From: Tretioscincus oriximinensis
Lineage: Eukaryota > Chordata > Lepidosauria > Squamata > Gymnophthalmidae
Direction: 5' to 3'
Assembly (NCBI GenBank): GCA_022410635.1
Contig: JAJVDF010000125.1
Location: 1,369,090 to 1,433,089 of the forward strand
Length of the DNA stretch: 64,000 nt
Position numbers and translations under genes: made by a program. Positions 10,428 to 21,567 of this stretch are shown one piece after another. A model generated the notes under the pieces. That model searched no databases, was not told the DNA's origin, and saw nothing but the letters and a program-made list of their open reading frames with translations. Numbering within the stretch: the first letter of the stretch is position 1; each line of letters begins with the position of its first letter.

Positions 10428-13400
10428 TTATTTATTTATTTATTTATTTAAAAGATTTTTACCCCGCCCTTCCCCCCGAAGGTGTCCAGGGCGGCTTGCA
10501 AAAATTAAAAATTCGGGTCGCCATGACCTTCACAAGATTAAAATCATAAAACACAACTGTTAAAAATGTCGTCCTCTGGTGGGGGGGGGCTAACATGAAA
10601 AGGCCCGGGTGAAGAGACAGGTCTTTACCAGGTGCCTAAAAGATAGTAAAGACGGCGCCTGGCGTGCTTCCGAGGGGAGGCCGTTCCATAATATCGGGGC
10701 CACTACCGAGAAGGCTCTTCCCCGCGCCCCCGCCCCCCTTATCTTAGAGCAGGAGGGGACAACTAGAAGGCCCTCTCCTTCTGATCGCAGAGACCGGGCA
10801 GGACTATATGGGAAAAGGCGTTCCCTCAAGTATTCAGGACCCAAACCGTTTAGGGCTTTATACGTCAGTATAAGCACCTTGAATTGGGCTCGGTAGCGAA
10901 TAGGTAGCCAGTGCAGTTCTTTGAGGACCGGCGTGATGGACGTCCGGCCAGACACACCCGATAAAAGACGGGCTGCTGCATTCTGCACTAGCTCCAGCCT
11001 CCGAACCGTCTTCAAGGGAAGCCCCACGTAGAGTGCATTGCAGTAGTCTAATCTGGAGGTTACCAGAGCATGAAGAACCATGGCCAAGGACCCCCTGTCT
11101 AGGAACGGCCGCAACTGGCGGACCAATCGTAAATAGGAAAAGGCCGTTCTAGCTGTCGCTGCCACCTGACCTTCAAGTGACAGTGACGAGTCTAGAAGGA
11201 CCCCCAGATCACGCACCTGTTCCTTCTGGAGCAAACCTGCTCCATCCAGAACCGGGTGTCTATCAAGTTTCTGGACATGGGATCCCTTTACCAATAGCAC
11301 TTCCGTCTTGTCAGGGTTCAGCCTCAATTTGTTAGATCCCATCCAGCCCTTGACCGCCTCCAGGCAACGGTCCAGCACTGCTACGGCCTCACCTGATTCT
11401 GATGGCATGGCAAGATAGAGCTGGGTGTCATCAGCATATTGATGGCACCCCACTCCAAACCGCCTGATGACCTCACCCAGCGGCTTCATGTAGATGTTAA
11501 AGAGCATGGGAGACAGGATCGAACCCTGAGGCACTCCACACGAGAGCACCCAGGGTGTCGATACGCAGTCCCCCATTGCTATCCTCTGGAGTCGTCCCCG
11601 GAGGTAGGAAGAGAACCACTGCAAGACAGTACCTCCCAATCCCAGCCCCCGAAGACGTTCCAGAAGGATACCATGATTGATGGTATCGAAAGCCGCTGAG
11701 AGATCCAGGAGTATCAACAGGGACCCATTGCCCCTGTCTCTCTCCTGGAGTAGGTCATCCATCAGGGCGACCAAGGCTGTCTCAGTGCCGAACCCCCCCC
11801 TGAAGCCGGATTGACAAGGATCTAGATAATCAGCTTCATCCAAGCGAGCCTGCAGCTGGGCGGCCACCATCCTCTCCAAGACCTTGCCCAGGTATGGTAT
11901 ATTCACAACCGGGCGGTAGTTATTCAGGACCTCCGGATCCAGGGAAGCCCTCTTGAGGAGGGGGCGGACCAGCGCCTCTTTCAGAGCCGCCGGAACCTCC
12001 CCCTCCCGCAAGGAGGCGTTGACAATTTCCTGGATCCAACAGGCCAAACCGCCCCTGCTGGCCTTAACCAACCAAGAGGGGCAAGGATCAAGGGGACAGG
12101 TGGTAGGCCTCCCATCTCCCAGCAGCTTGTCCANCTCCTCAGGATCCAACAACCNAAACCGATCCCATACAACAGGACCAGACGTTGCCCCGGACACCTN
12201 CCTTCGATCACTGCTCAATGTGGAGTCCAATTCCGTACGAATCTGAGCGACTTTGCCCTGAAAGTGCCTGGCAAAATTGTCACAACGAGCCACTGTGGAA
12301 GACTGCCCCGTTTCTTTGTGGCCAGACAATAAACCCCTGGCCACTCGGAACAGCTCAGCTGGACGGCTACTCGCGGACGCAATGGAAGCGGAAAAGTAGG
12401 TCTTCTTCGCNGTCTCCACCGCCACTCGGTAGGCACGATAATGTGCTCTAACCTGTGTTCGATCAGATTCGGATCGGGATTTCCTCCACTTGCACTCTAG
12501 ACGTCGACCTACCCGTTTCATTGCCNCCAGCTCCCCATTAAACCAGGGTGCCCGGTGGGCTCTGCGGGAGCATCGAGGACGTTTGGGAGCGATCGTGTCG
12601 ATGGCTCTGCCAGCCTCCTGATTCCAGAGNGTNACAAGAGCCTCNGCAGGACCGCCAGCCAAGTCAACTGGAAAATCTCCCAGAGCTGTCAGGAATCCAG
12701 TCGGATCCATCATTCTCCGGGAGNGGACCATCATAGTGGGTCCTTCACCCCTGTAGTGGGAGTGNGGCACCATAAGTCCAAACTTTACCAGGCTGTGGTC
12801 TGACCATGACAATGATCTCACAGAGAGATCACCAATTACCGAACCCCCACCCTCCCGCTCCGTGGTGAATACCAGATCCAGGGTATGACCAGNCTCATGC
12901 GTCGGGCAGTTGACCAATTGAGACAGCCCCATGGTTGTCATGGAGGCCATGAAGTCCTGAGCCGGACTGCAGAGGGCGTCCCCGATATGGTAGTTGAAGT
13001 CNCCCAACACCACNGTGCTGGGGAACTCCACCACCACCCCGGAGACGGTCTGCACCAGCTCAGACAAGGAGGTTGCTGGGCATCGGGNTGCGCGGTACGT
13101 CAGCAACAACCCTGTTCTGTCTCTCTGGCCCAACACAAGAAGCAGACACTCGATCCCCACCACCGAGCAGAGAGGGCGCCTNGCTAGGGCGATGGAATCC
13201 CTATGGACTATGGCCACNCCCCNACCCCNCCCCTCAAGTCTAGGCTGGTGCTGGACCAGATAACCTGGGGGGCAGATCCCGGCGAGCGCAGGGCCTCCTA
13301 GATCCCCCACCCAGGTCTCTGTAATACATGCCAGGTCCGCTCCCTCATCCAGAATTAAATCGTGGATGAGAGAGGCTTTGTTATTAATGGACCTGGCGTT

Positions 13401-13442
13401 CAGCAGCAGCANCACCAGGCTCGAGGGCTGGTTGACTCGCAA
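10428..13442 (-). mobile_element. L2-clade LINE, near-intact copy
   Basis: On the minus strand this runs from the open frame through a ~140-bp 3' UTR to a (TAAA)n tail at 10428-10452. The UTR ends with GCAAGCCGCCCTGGACACC and GGGCGGGGTAAAAATC, a 3' end characteristic of L2 in reptiles. Microsatellite tails without clear target duplications are usual for this clade. The 5' boundary is unclear. The reading frame stays open upstream to about 13690, although the composition becomes AT-rich there, so the element may extend beyond the stated end or the extra frame may be chance. The copy is much less decayed than the other L2 in the window (28060-31110). Confidence 0.92.
10590..13442 (-). CDS. L2 LINE ORF2: endonuclease and reverse transcriptase
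   Basis: A 950-residue frame without internal stop; about two dozen X residues come from Ns. The N-terminal AP-type endonuclease is seen as LLLNARS (12-18), ITETW (40-44), DFN (148-150), TLDLVF (187-192) and WSDHS (213-217). These correspond to catalytic Asn, Glu, Asp/Asn and Ser-Asp-His positions of the family. A linker follows, then the reverse transcriptase. NNYRPV (507-512) starts it, LLDLSAAFD (578-586) is motif A, GVPQGS (636-641) is motif B, and QYADD (668-672) is the catalytic motif C. NPDKTEVLLV and LGVLLDSS follow. The C-terminal region has ELHWLPIRYR and YKALNGLGPEYL, typical of L2. No RNase H is present. The enzyme would nick DNA and copy its own RNA at the nick. The listed start is a TTG, so the true start is probably upstream or lost. 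Confidence 0.93.
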   Translation of the reverse strand: MRVNQPSSLVXLLLNARSINNKASLIHDLILDEGADLACITETWVGDLGGPALAGICPPGYLVQHQPRLEGXGXXVAIVHRDSIALXRRPLCSVVGIECLLLVLGQRDRTGLLLTYRAXRCPATSLSELVQTVSGVVVEFPSXVVLXDFNYHIGDALCSPAQDFMASMTTMGLSQLVNCPTHEXGHTLDLVFTTEREGGGSVIGDLSVRSLSWSDHSLVKFGLMVXHSHYRGEGPTMMVXSRRMMDPTGFLTALGDFPVDLAGGPXEALXXLWNQEAGRAIDTIAPKRPRCSRRAHRAPWFNGELXAMKRVGRRLECKWRKSRSESDRTQVRAHYRAYRVAVEXAKKTYFSASIASASSRPAELFRVARGLLSGHKETGQSSTVARCDNFARHFQGKVAQIRTELDSTLSSDRRXVSGATSGPVVWDRFXLLDPEEXDKLLGDGRPTTCPLDPCPSWLVKASRGGLACWIQEIVNASLREGEVPAALKEALVRPLLKRASLDPEVLNNYRPVVNIPYLGKVLERMVAAQLQARLDEADYLDPCQSGFRGGFGTETALVALMDDLLQERDRGNGSLLILLDLSAAFDTINHGILLERLRGLGLGGTVLQWFSSYLRGRLQRIAMGDCVSTPWVLSCGVPQGSILSPMLFNIYMKPLGEVIRRFGVGCHQYADDTQLYLAMPSESGEAVAVLDRCLEAVKGWMGSNKLRLNPDKTEVLLVKGSHVQKLDRHPVLDGAGLLQKEQVRDLGVLLDSSLSLEGQVAATARTAFSYLRLVRQLRPFLDRGSLAMVLHALVTSRLDYCNALYVGLPLKTVRRLELVQNAAARLLSGVSGRTSITPVLKELHWLPIRYRAQFKVLILTYKALNGLGPEYLRERLFPYSPARSLRSEGEGLLVVPSCSKIRGAGARGRAFSVVAPILWNGLPSEARQAPSLLSFRHLVKTCLFTRAFSC

Positions 13443-14906
13443 TCCTGTCCTCCAAGGGTTGGGGGACGGCTGAGAAGAGGGAACAGCTTGAAGGCATCTG
13501 TCCCTCCTTCTCCATTTGAAAGTATTTCTGTGTATGTCTATGTACTTAGGTATTTTTGTTTTGTTTATATTTATATATTTTTGTTTGCTGATTTTGTTTG
13601 GTTTGTCATATATCTGGCATATGTGTCCCAGTGCTTTGACTCTGAGAAGAAGATTGTGACAGCAGAATAATAAATTAATAATAAAATGAAATAACTAGCT
13701 ATGTGCTGCTGCATTGGTCTTAAATATTCAGCTAGTTCATATTGGGTTTGCTATGAAAGATCTCCCAAGTGACCACCATCAGGGCCTTGGAGATAAAGTC
13801 ATGTGCTTAATGGTTTGGCCTGATAGGAATAAAAAGAGGGTGGAGGAGAAGAGACTGGAAGCAAATTGCAGGCTAGAAGAAAAGAGGAAGTTCCCTTTAT
13901 TCTGTGTCTGGTTAAATATTATAACAAAAAGGAGGCATGGAGGAAAATTACATCAGGTTAGCAGATGGGACAATGGAGAAGGGTGTGTCCAGGCAGATCA
14001 GATGATCCAGAATTCTCCCAAGCTCCTCTTTTCCATGATGACTTCCTGTTACTAACAGGAAAAGAAGGCTTGCAGTCCTTGCCATGTGCTGTTGGGAAAT
14101 GCCATGTGGTGCCTCCTCCATTTTCTGGCATGCCTTGGGGGTCAAAAGCAAGGGATTAATCACCATGGAGACGAGCAAGCATTAGCCAGGTTGCTGATTT
14201 ACCAAACTGGTCAGGCAGGAATGCAAAGACAAGTAGGAAACTTCAAAACAGAGACCCGAGAATATTTTTCCAAAGTCTAGACAAAAAGGCCTTTTGCCTA
14301 AAGCAGAGATTACTGCATGATTTTTTTTCTCCTGTATTTCATTAATAAAAAATCATTTAAAAAACTTTTTAGTAGGTAAGGAATCTAAATTTCCTCCATC
14401 CTTATTTTGTCTCTCCCTTCCTCCTCCCTTCCCATTTGCCTACACTCCAGCTTCAGGTTTCCTTTCTTCACTCCAATATCCCCCTAGCCAGAAAAACAAG
14501 CCTCAATGTTGGGAAGCAAAATACCAGCAGAGGCAGCTTTCTTTCTCCAGAAGAAAGCTTCTTGAAGCAAGGCAATGAATGGAGCGAGTGAGGAACAGCC
14601 AACGGGAACTAGAAACTAATAGGCGAAAGGATGGGCTTTGTATGGTTTGCATCTACTACATACTTGCTTTTTCACCTATCCAGGATGCTGTTTTTGGTTC
14701 CATATACTGCTGTGATTGGATTTACATTGCCATGTTTTCATTTGCTACAGTGTCCGGCCTGTCCAGCACCTTCCAGCAAAGTGAACCAAACAGAAGCAAA
14801 CTTGTTTCTCCTTCACACCTCAGCTAAATCATTATTTTCAAGATTCAAAGAAACAAAAACAATTCCACTCCGTGTTTATACATTCCAGTGGATTAAATAA
14901 AAACAT
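13443..14906. other. L2 5' flank and unique sequence
   Basis: 13443-13690 continues the L2 frame without stops but is AT-rich and has no recognised domain. From 13700 on nothing is recognised. Confidence 0.45.
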
Positions 14907-15092
14907 TAAGGTCCTGTCCCCACTGAGCCTTATTCTGGGCTATATCTTGCAATAGGAGCCTGCCATCTACATGCTCGTGAAGGCTATGGCAGGCCCTGAA
15001 TGGGGCCTGCCATCACCTATACTGGCATGTGGGTGGCCAAGCTCTGTCCCAAGATATGACCCAGAATAAAGCTCAGTGGGGACAGGGCCTAA
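14907..15092. mobile_element. Harbinger-like MITE with TAA target duplication
   Basis: A 180-bp foldback element (14910-15089). The left end GGTCCTGTCCCCACTGAGCC and the inverted right end GGCCCTGTCCCCACTGAGCT pair, and similarity continues inward (TTATTCTGGG on both arms). TAA flanks each end (14907-14909, 15090-15092). A 3-bp TWA duplication and GGYCCTGTC-type termini fit PIF/Harbinger MITEs. No transposase is encoded. A related fragment lies at 31111-31175. Confidence 0.75.
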
Positions 15093-15151
15093 TATTTATA
15101 TCAGGATAAATATTAGGCCCTGTCCCCTAATATTTATATCAGGATAAATAT
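15078..15151. repeat. Perfect 21-bp inverted repeat plus direct repeat
   Basis: The MITE right end and its flank (15078-15098) are repeated in inverted orientation at 15107-15127 across an 8-base loop, with no mismatch. The 24-bp flank at 15090-15113 recurs exactly at 15128-15151. The pattern fits a replication template switch at the MITE border. Confidence 0.85.
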
Positions 15152-17270
15152 GCAATTCCAATTTTTTTTATGAAAAATCTGTAGAGTATTTTGAATATAT
15201 TTCCAATAGGACATGTGAAATAAGAATTTTCAAGAATGTCAAGATACCATGATATATTTTCTGCATGAAAAATAATACAAAGTTTTAGAGTCTGAAAGCT
15301 TGATTTTGGGTTGTTCCAAATGTTTCCATTCTCAATGCTAGACAGAAAGCAAGCTTAAATCCCTGCTGTCTGCATGAAGTATCTCAAAATTTAACAATTG
15401 TCAGACCCTTTTACATAATTTAAAATGGACTTACGTGATATTAAATGTATATTTCTTTGACAGATAAGTTATACTTCCTGTCAACTTGCTGAATTAACAG
15501 ACAAATATACATTGAAAAGCACTGTGAGTGGGTTTGGTGAGAAATGAAAAGTTTAAAGGTCTTAATTTTGACATATTTTCAGCTTCTTAGCTGACAAAAT
15601 AAAATATGCTTAACTAAAAAATAAATTAGAACTAAATTACTAACACTGGCAAAAGCTTAATGTCATAAATCAGACTGTAGGAAACAAAGTTATAAAAGTT
15701 AAAACTCATCTAATATTTATGTGCAATATGTTTTCTATATTTTTCAAATTTATGAAATCCTGGATATAAATGCCCCCAATCCCAAGTACAAAGAAGTTTG
15801 CAACAAGTTAAAATTAAATATATGTGTAGCTCAAAATGTAAATTAGAATTCAGAAATTATTTATCCACATACTCAAATCTGGTTATTATGGAGGAAGTGT
15901 TTTACAGAATTCCCTCTCAGTAGTCCAAAAAGCAAACTCATTTGATATGTAGGAGAAAAGTAGTTTGAAAAACTAGGCTGGGGTAGATTATTGAGGAAGT
16001 AACTATGCACTGGTTTTGCCTTTTTAAAATCGAATTCAGCTATGTTGAAATTTCAAATGTGGTCAAGTACAGATTTTTGCAGAGCGCTTCTTCTAGCATT
16101 CTCTGTATTCAGCCTCTTTTGAAACTCTTGTATTTATTTTTCGATGTGTCCATATTGTGGATATATAGGCTCGTAGATATGGGTTAAGGGCAACAAGATT
16201 TTGCATCAGTTTTTCTGCTAAAGGTATCGTGAGTATATCATCCCTTCAGAAGTCTTTAAGAATGTAAGAAGCATGCACCTTTGTACAAAGCATTGGCTGG
16301 AAGAGCTGGTATGAAAAATTGGAGACCCGGAGCAGTCTTACAATCCTGAAATTTGTTTTTAAAAAAGAAATGAAAAATGATTCTGGGATCAAAATGGGGA
16401 CTAGCAAAATGATTTCTATTGTAGAAGTTCTGCTCCTTCTAATCGCTTAGACTAAATGTACCCCATGCTTGTTTTAGATGGTTCTAACAAGCAGAGAGAA
16501 GTTGTAGCAAGTTGGTAATGCAAGCAGCTTGACAAGCAGAGGGCTTCCAGTCCAATCCATAGCCTCTTATCAGAAATAAATAGTTAATGGTAATAGAGGT
16601 GTCGCCAACCAGGAATCAGTCATGATTTGACAGTATCAAACAAAAATGATGGCTGAACTCTGGAGGTTGATATTATATTGATTTTCTTGAAAATGTGAAA
16701 ATGTTTTTTAAAATATACTTGGGTCCTACACATGTGATTAATTTCCAATTATCTTTTCAAGAATGAAAAATTCACAAGCAGCCATTTTGTAGTGTTATTG
16801 TTTATTTCTCTTTAAACAAACCTTTCACTATGTTATGTTTGCTTTTGTCTGTTTGTTTAAAGGAACATGAAATTGTGACAGCTTTACTTTCACAGTACAG
16901 GAGTTTGGGTTGGAATAGTGGGAGAAGCAACTATATTCCATTTTATATGTTTTTAATAGCATTTGGGGCATTAAATAAGTTTTACTGTACCATATTATTT
17001 ATTGAGCTTTGTAATGTGTCCCGTTAGTAGCGTTTTAGAGGCGACACACACTGTAGAAGGAAGCTTTCATTGGAGGAGAAGTGATGATGTCATAGAAAAC
17101 AGAATTACATGCTGATTTGATTATCCCTGGCCTTTCCTTCCCCAAGAATAAACAAGAGACCTTATTCAACTTGTTTCAGTAAACATGTTCAAAAATCAGA
17201 CACAGATTGCTCACGTCTGCTGCTCCCAGGTTAGCCAAGGCTCCTGCATGACAAGAATTATATCAGTATT
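15152..17270. other. Unique AT-rich stretch
   Basis: About 2.1 kb without recognised repeat, exon or RNA. It is a candidate place for conserved non-coding sequence, but nothing visible proves it. Confidence 0.5.
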
Positions 17271-17377
17271 TCAGGTGAATTGCAAATCAAATCTGGCACC
17301 TACATACTGTTGGGCGATCAAATCTGGCACATAAACTCTGTAGTGAACAAGCTGCTTTTGAACATTTCATGAGAAAA
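17271..17377 (+). repeat. Unclassified interspersed repeat, copy 1
   Basis: This segment resembles 18415-18514. CAAATCTGGCAC and CTGCTTTTGAACATTTC correspond to CAAATCTGGAAC and CTGCTTTTGAACATTTC in the second copy, with surrounding similarity of roughly 75-80% by eye. No family is recognised. Confidence 0.6.
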
Positions 17378-18414
17378 TAAGTAGTATAGATTTTATTTAG
17401 GAAAAGCAGCATGTTTGATAAATTGGAAGAAAAAAGAAAAACACCCTGGAAAGAGAATTTTATATACTTTACTGTATTTCTGAACAATACATGGACTCCT
17501 GCAGCTGTTTAAATATTTTTCAGCAGGTCAGTCACAGCGATGTCACTGGAGAATGTCACTGTTGAATATTTCTTTCTAAGGCTAACTACTATGTAGCTTT
17601 CTGAAAGACTGGCATTTTAGATGGTGAGTGAATTTTCATGTCTCCAGGAGTACATGCCTTTTTATCAAGGTATGTACCTAATGATCCAGTATCACATTAA
17701 AAAGCACATGCATTTTTCGTAATAGGCTTTGAAAATGCCTCTTTTCTGAGTGATTTTGAAAATGCAAGTTGAAGTTTTCTACCTTGGGACTCTTAATTTT
17801 GCATGCTTGGATTTTTTTATTTTTTTATTTGTGACTGTGTCTTTACGGTGCTGACTTCGGTAGTGACGCTGGCTGCTTGTGTGAATCTGCACACCTCCTG
17901 AGCAAGTTTAGCAGGAGAATCCATTATGGAAACACACAAAATTGCACAATGACATGAATCTGCTGGGGATTCTGAGCTAGGAATTCGTCACTGGAGAATG
18001 TGGAGGCAAGCTTGTTCTGAGATTGCTGGAGCAGTCCCCTTGCTGCAACCTGTCTATTGTGATCTGGTTCTGCTAGATCAGACCAGAAATGGCAAATGCA
18101 GAGATGCACTTATGCTGTGTCACCATTTCTGATAGAACTGGTTTAGTTTGGGGTGAATGAGGGAGGCACCAGTTTCCATGATTTCTCCATGAAGGGAATA
18201 AATTGCAGTAGAGTTGCTCTGTGGGTGATCATGACAGAAAATGGTCCACTCAATCAATTCAAGGTTTGTGCTGCCATTGGGAATGGTGGGACAGATGGCA
18301 GTGGACACCTTCTGCTACCCCTAGGAACACTCAGTTAATGTAAGTGATACCATATACAGAAATGAGAATTACATGGGATCTACTAAGAGAGAGGTAACTG
18401 ATAAAAACGACACA
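17378..18414. other. Unique sequence
   Basis: Nothing recognised. Short open frames on both strands lack motifs. Confidence 0.5.
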
Positions 18415-18514
18415 TCCAGGTGCATTGCCAATAAAATTTGCATGTGGTTGAGTGGTCAAATCTGGAACATGATCTCTGCAGTAAACAAACTGCTTTTGAA
18501 CATTTCTAACAAAA
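18415..18514 (+). repeat. Unclassified interspersed repeat, copy 2
   Basis: Partner of 17271-17377 in the same orientation, 1.1 kb apart. It could be a diverged local duplication or two members of an unknown family. Confidence 0.6.
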
Positions 18515-18667
18515 GAGTTTCAAAGAGAGAAAGGGAAGAATCATGGACAAACCTGTAAACCAAGGCCCAAATCCCAAAGATTTATCCAGCTTCCAGTGTA
18601 AGCTTTGTTGCTCAGACATTGGGTCTGTATATTTATTTATTTACTTGCTTGTTTGTTTGTTTGCCTG

Positions 18668-18866
18668 AATGTTGCCTCCGGGATGGAGCAACAGACAGGA
18701 CTGCTGAACTGCCATTTGCAAGGAGTCATGAGCAAGTGCATGTTTTGCTTTCCTCTGTTCAGACTGCCCAGGTGCATCTGGTGGGCCTCTGTGTGAGACA
18801 GAATGCTGGATTAGATGGGCTGTGGCCTGATCCAGTATGGCTCTTCTTATGTTCTTATGTTCTTAT
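18668..18866 (+). mobile_element. CR1 LINE 3' UTR fragment
   Basis: Contains GTTGCCTCCGGGATGGAGC and GGTGGGCCTCTGTGTGAGAC, then CTGTGGCCTGATCCAGTATG and the tail (TTCTTATG)2-3 ending at 18866. It is 5'-truncated within the last 200 bp of CR1 and non-coding. A TTTA/TTTG run lies just upstream (18630-18665). Confidence 0.9.
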
Positions 18867-20529
18867 CCAATAACTCATAAATATCAAAAGATTACTGAAG
18901 GAGGCAGTATTGATGATTTATTTACATTTATTTCCTGCTCCACCCTAAGAACAAGCAATAAGTTGCAACAATTGAAACACAAAACGAGAGAGTTTATATG
19001 TTGAAAAGCAACAGTTCAGGAATATTCTTGAGGCAAATTCTCAATGTGAAGCAGAAACGTCGTCGTCCCCCTTCACACAGTGGTATGGTTGCTGAAGCTT
19101 ATTAGAGAAATGATGACTATTTAACTAAGGAAGGAGATAGAACCAGGAGATGAAACTGGCAAATCGGGGTGTATTTATTCTTAGCTGCCACAGCTTCTGA
19201 CATGATCTTCCAATTTGAAATGTTATCATTACAAAATTTATTAAAGTTTCTTGGGTGGCAGGTTGTGGGGAAGGGTTGTAAATAAGTGAAATGGAATGAA
19301 AAATGAAATATTTCACGCAGGCTTCAAGCATACATTTCCCCCCTGAAACAGCCACTGGACAGTTTTAAAGATTTCTCTGGAACAAAACTGATCTGGTGAC
19401 AGCAGAGGATGAGGCAATTTCTCAAAATTTATTTAACAGGCATGAAAAGAGCTAAGCCACCTTTTGTTCCAATCCTTTCCTGTGGCGGAACGTGACCTTT
19501 ACAGTTAGCTCAGGAGACATGAAGGTGATGTTGCACAAATGTTTGGCTCTCTTAAGACAGGTGAAATACTATGCTCACTGGCAGTATAGTATACTGTCTG
19601 TAAGGCCATAACCTTACATCAGATTTGCATTCTGTGTAAGTATAACATTGACACTGAATGCAAATACTTGACTTAGCTCTGATGGTTTAGAATATATAAT
19701 GTTTTGTCATCCCTTACAGGTGCTTAGTTACTTTATTCATTTCATTCTTCATCATCAGGTTTGGGAGTTTGGGGGCCCTGTGCAGTAATTTAGATATCCC
19801 TAGAACTGTGTTCTTGTCCTTATATTTGCCCTGGGATCTGTTGAAATCATTCTGTGAGCTTGGGAGGTACCGCTTTGAATGTTCATATCATTACTAGGTT
19901 CACTTTTGCTTTTACCTTTCCCATTCTTTCCATGTGTTCCTCTTGGGAACTTGTAAAGTGCACTGTAATACCTTCACAAAGGTTTCACATTCACAGTATC
20001 AATACAGACCACAGTTGGTAAGATCATCCAAATACACAGGCCACCAGGAATGGTGTTTATTTTGCATTATGATGCTTAAATATAGCATGACAATTCCGCA
20101 GCATGACAATTCAATAAATTTAGATTTCACTGTATAGTGACCCAGGCTGCATTCTTTCAACTGAATAAAAGAGTAAGTGCTTATGGAATTATTGTAATGG
20201 TTAGAACTACAGAAGATACATCTAATTCACCTCATGGCGGCCATTGTTACGAGTTTTACTTGCCATGAGTTAAATTTCTGTTCTGGGCTGTTTTTCACAA
20301 TACTGGACGTATGGTCAGAAGTGAGCTAATTTTGGTGCAGTGGATTGTCTCTTCTTCACTCCATACACCTACACAGGAAGAGATAACCTAGCTATAGCAA
20401 CCATGCTCAGAGATGTTCAATGTAGGTTTTAATAAGGGCAACTCTCATGGGGTTCCAACTCTTTAGAGACTGACAAGGGACATAAAAATCCCATGGAGAT
20501 TCAAATATATAGACACATAAAGCAGGTTA
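18867..20529. other. Unique sequence with small L2-like tail fragment
   Basis: At about 18903-18965 the minus strand shows GGGTGGAGCAGGAAATAAAT and TAAATAAATC, resembling an L2 or L2-tailed SINE end. The rest is unrecognised. Confidence 0.45.
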
Positions 20530-20913
20530 GTTGTGAGCAGTGCTTTTTTTCCAGAAAAAAAGGTGACGGTACTAACACCGGCGAGGGGGAGCGTTAGTAC
20601 CGTGGGGGGGGGGGGGTTAGCGGCGGCGGTGGCGGAGGGCGGTGGTGTTAGCGGCGGGGGGGCGGTGTTAGCGGCGGGGGTGGGGGCGGTGTTAGGGGTG
20701 GCGGCGGCTGCCGCTACCACCCCCCGCTGCTGCCTCTAACGCCACAGTACCGGCACCTTTTATTTAGGTGGGCGGGGGGGCGGGGGGTCAGGTGGCGGCG
20801 TTAGCGGTGGGGGACGGGGGTGGTGTTAGCCGCTAACGCCCCCCCCACCTAAATAAAAGGTGCTGGTACTGCATTCCGGCGCGTTCCGGCACAAAAATAG
20901 CCCTGGCTGTGAG
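20530..20913. mobile_element. hAT-like non-autonomous element with GC-rich interior
   Basis: The element spans 20538-20905 (368 bp). Its left end CAGTGCTTTTTTTCC and inverted right end CAGGGCTATTTTTG are similar. The 8-bp flanks GTTGTGAG and GCTGTGAG differ at one base, consistent with an old hAT target duplication. The interior consists of GTTAGCGGCGG-type GC-rich minisatellite. It also holds an inverted pair, CACCTTTTATTTAGGTGGG near 20752 and its complement near 20848. No transposase frame is present. Confidence 0.72.
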
Positions 20914-21010
20914 AATGATTCTTGACCCAAATAGATGCAAGTTCAGTATCATCATTCTGCCCGTGTTCCTCTATATTAGTTTCTATGTAGTAAGTTCAAG
21001 TATAAAAGAA

Positions 21011-21243
21011 AAAGAAGAGGGTTTTTTTTATACCCCACTTTTTTCAACCCAAAAGGAATCAAAATGGTTTACATAACTTTTTGTACTTCTCTTCAGAGTG
21101 GACACCTTGGGAAGTAGGTGGGACTGATAGAGCTCTAGAGAACTGTGAGTAGCCCAGGGTCACCCAGGTGGCTTAATGGAGGAGTGCAGGTTTGAACTGA
21201 GGAAGTTCCAGATCAGAGTCTGATACTTTAACCACTACATCAG
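21011..21243 (-). mobile_element. CORE-SINE (MIR-like)
   Basis: On the minus strand, a tRNA-like head (GATGTAGTGGTTAAAG, then AGTTCAAACCTGC) leads into a core (GGGTGACCCTGGGCTACTCA, then CAGTCCCACCTAC). The tail holds GGGGTATAAAAAA. Head, core and L2-like tail in that order define CORE-SINEs. It is strongly diverged, hence old. Confidence 0.75.
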
Positions 21244-21567
21244 ACTTGGTGATGAAGGTGGCCGGACCTTTAACCATGTCTTCCCACAAAGTTTCAGGTG
21301 GAAGAAAATAAAAGCTTGTGAACGAAGGAACAAATATGGTACAGGGCACAAGAAAGCAAATGCATCTTGGAAGTTATGTAGAAGATAGGGCATAACATAG
21401 TTTGCTATTTTTTCAGCATGGGGAAATAATCTTCCTGGCATTATGGAAGAGGCATAAGTTTTTTATGCATCTGAAGAAATATAGTTGTCTACAAAATCTC
21501 ATGCTNCTAACCTTTTTCTTGTTAAACTCTAAGGTGTTCTGACTTGCTAGACTTCTGGATCCAGACT

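Noticed and set aside
12548..13263. Plus-strand frames over the L2
   Set aside because: They are antisense shadows of the GC-rich L2 coding strand.
20463..20739. Pro/Ala- or Gly-rich open frames on both strands
   Set aside because: Translation of GC-rich minisatellite inside a hAT-like element.
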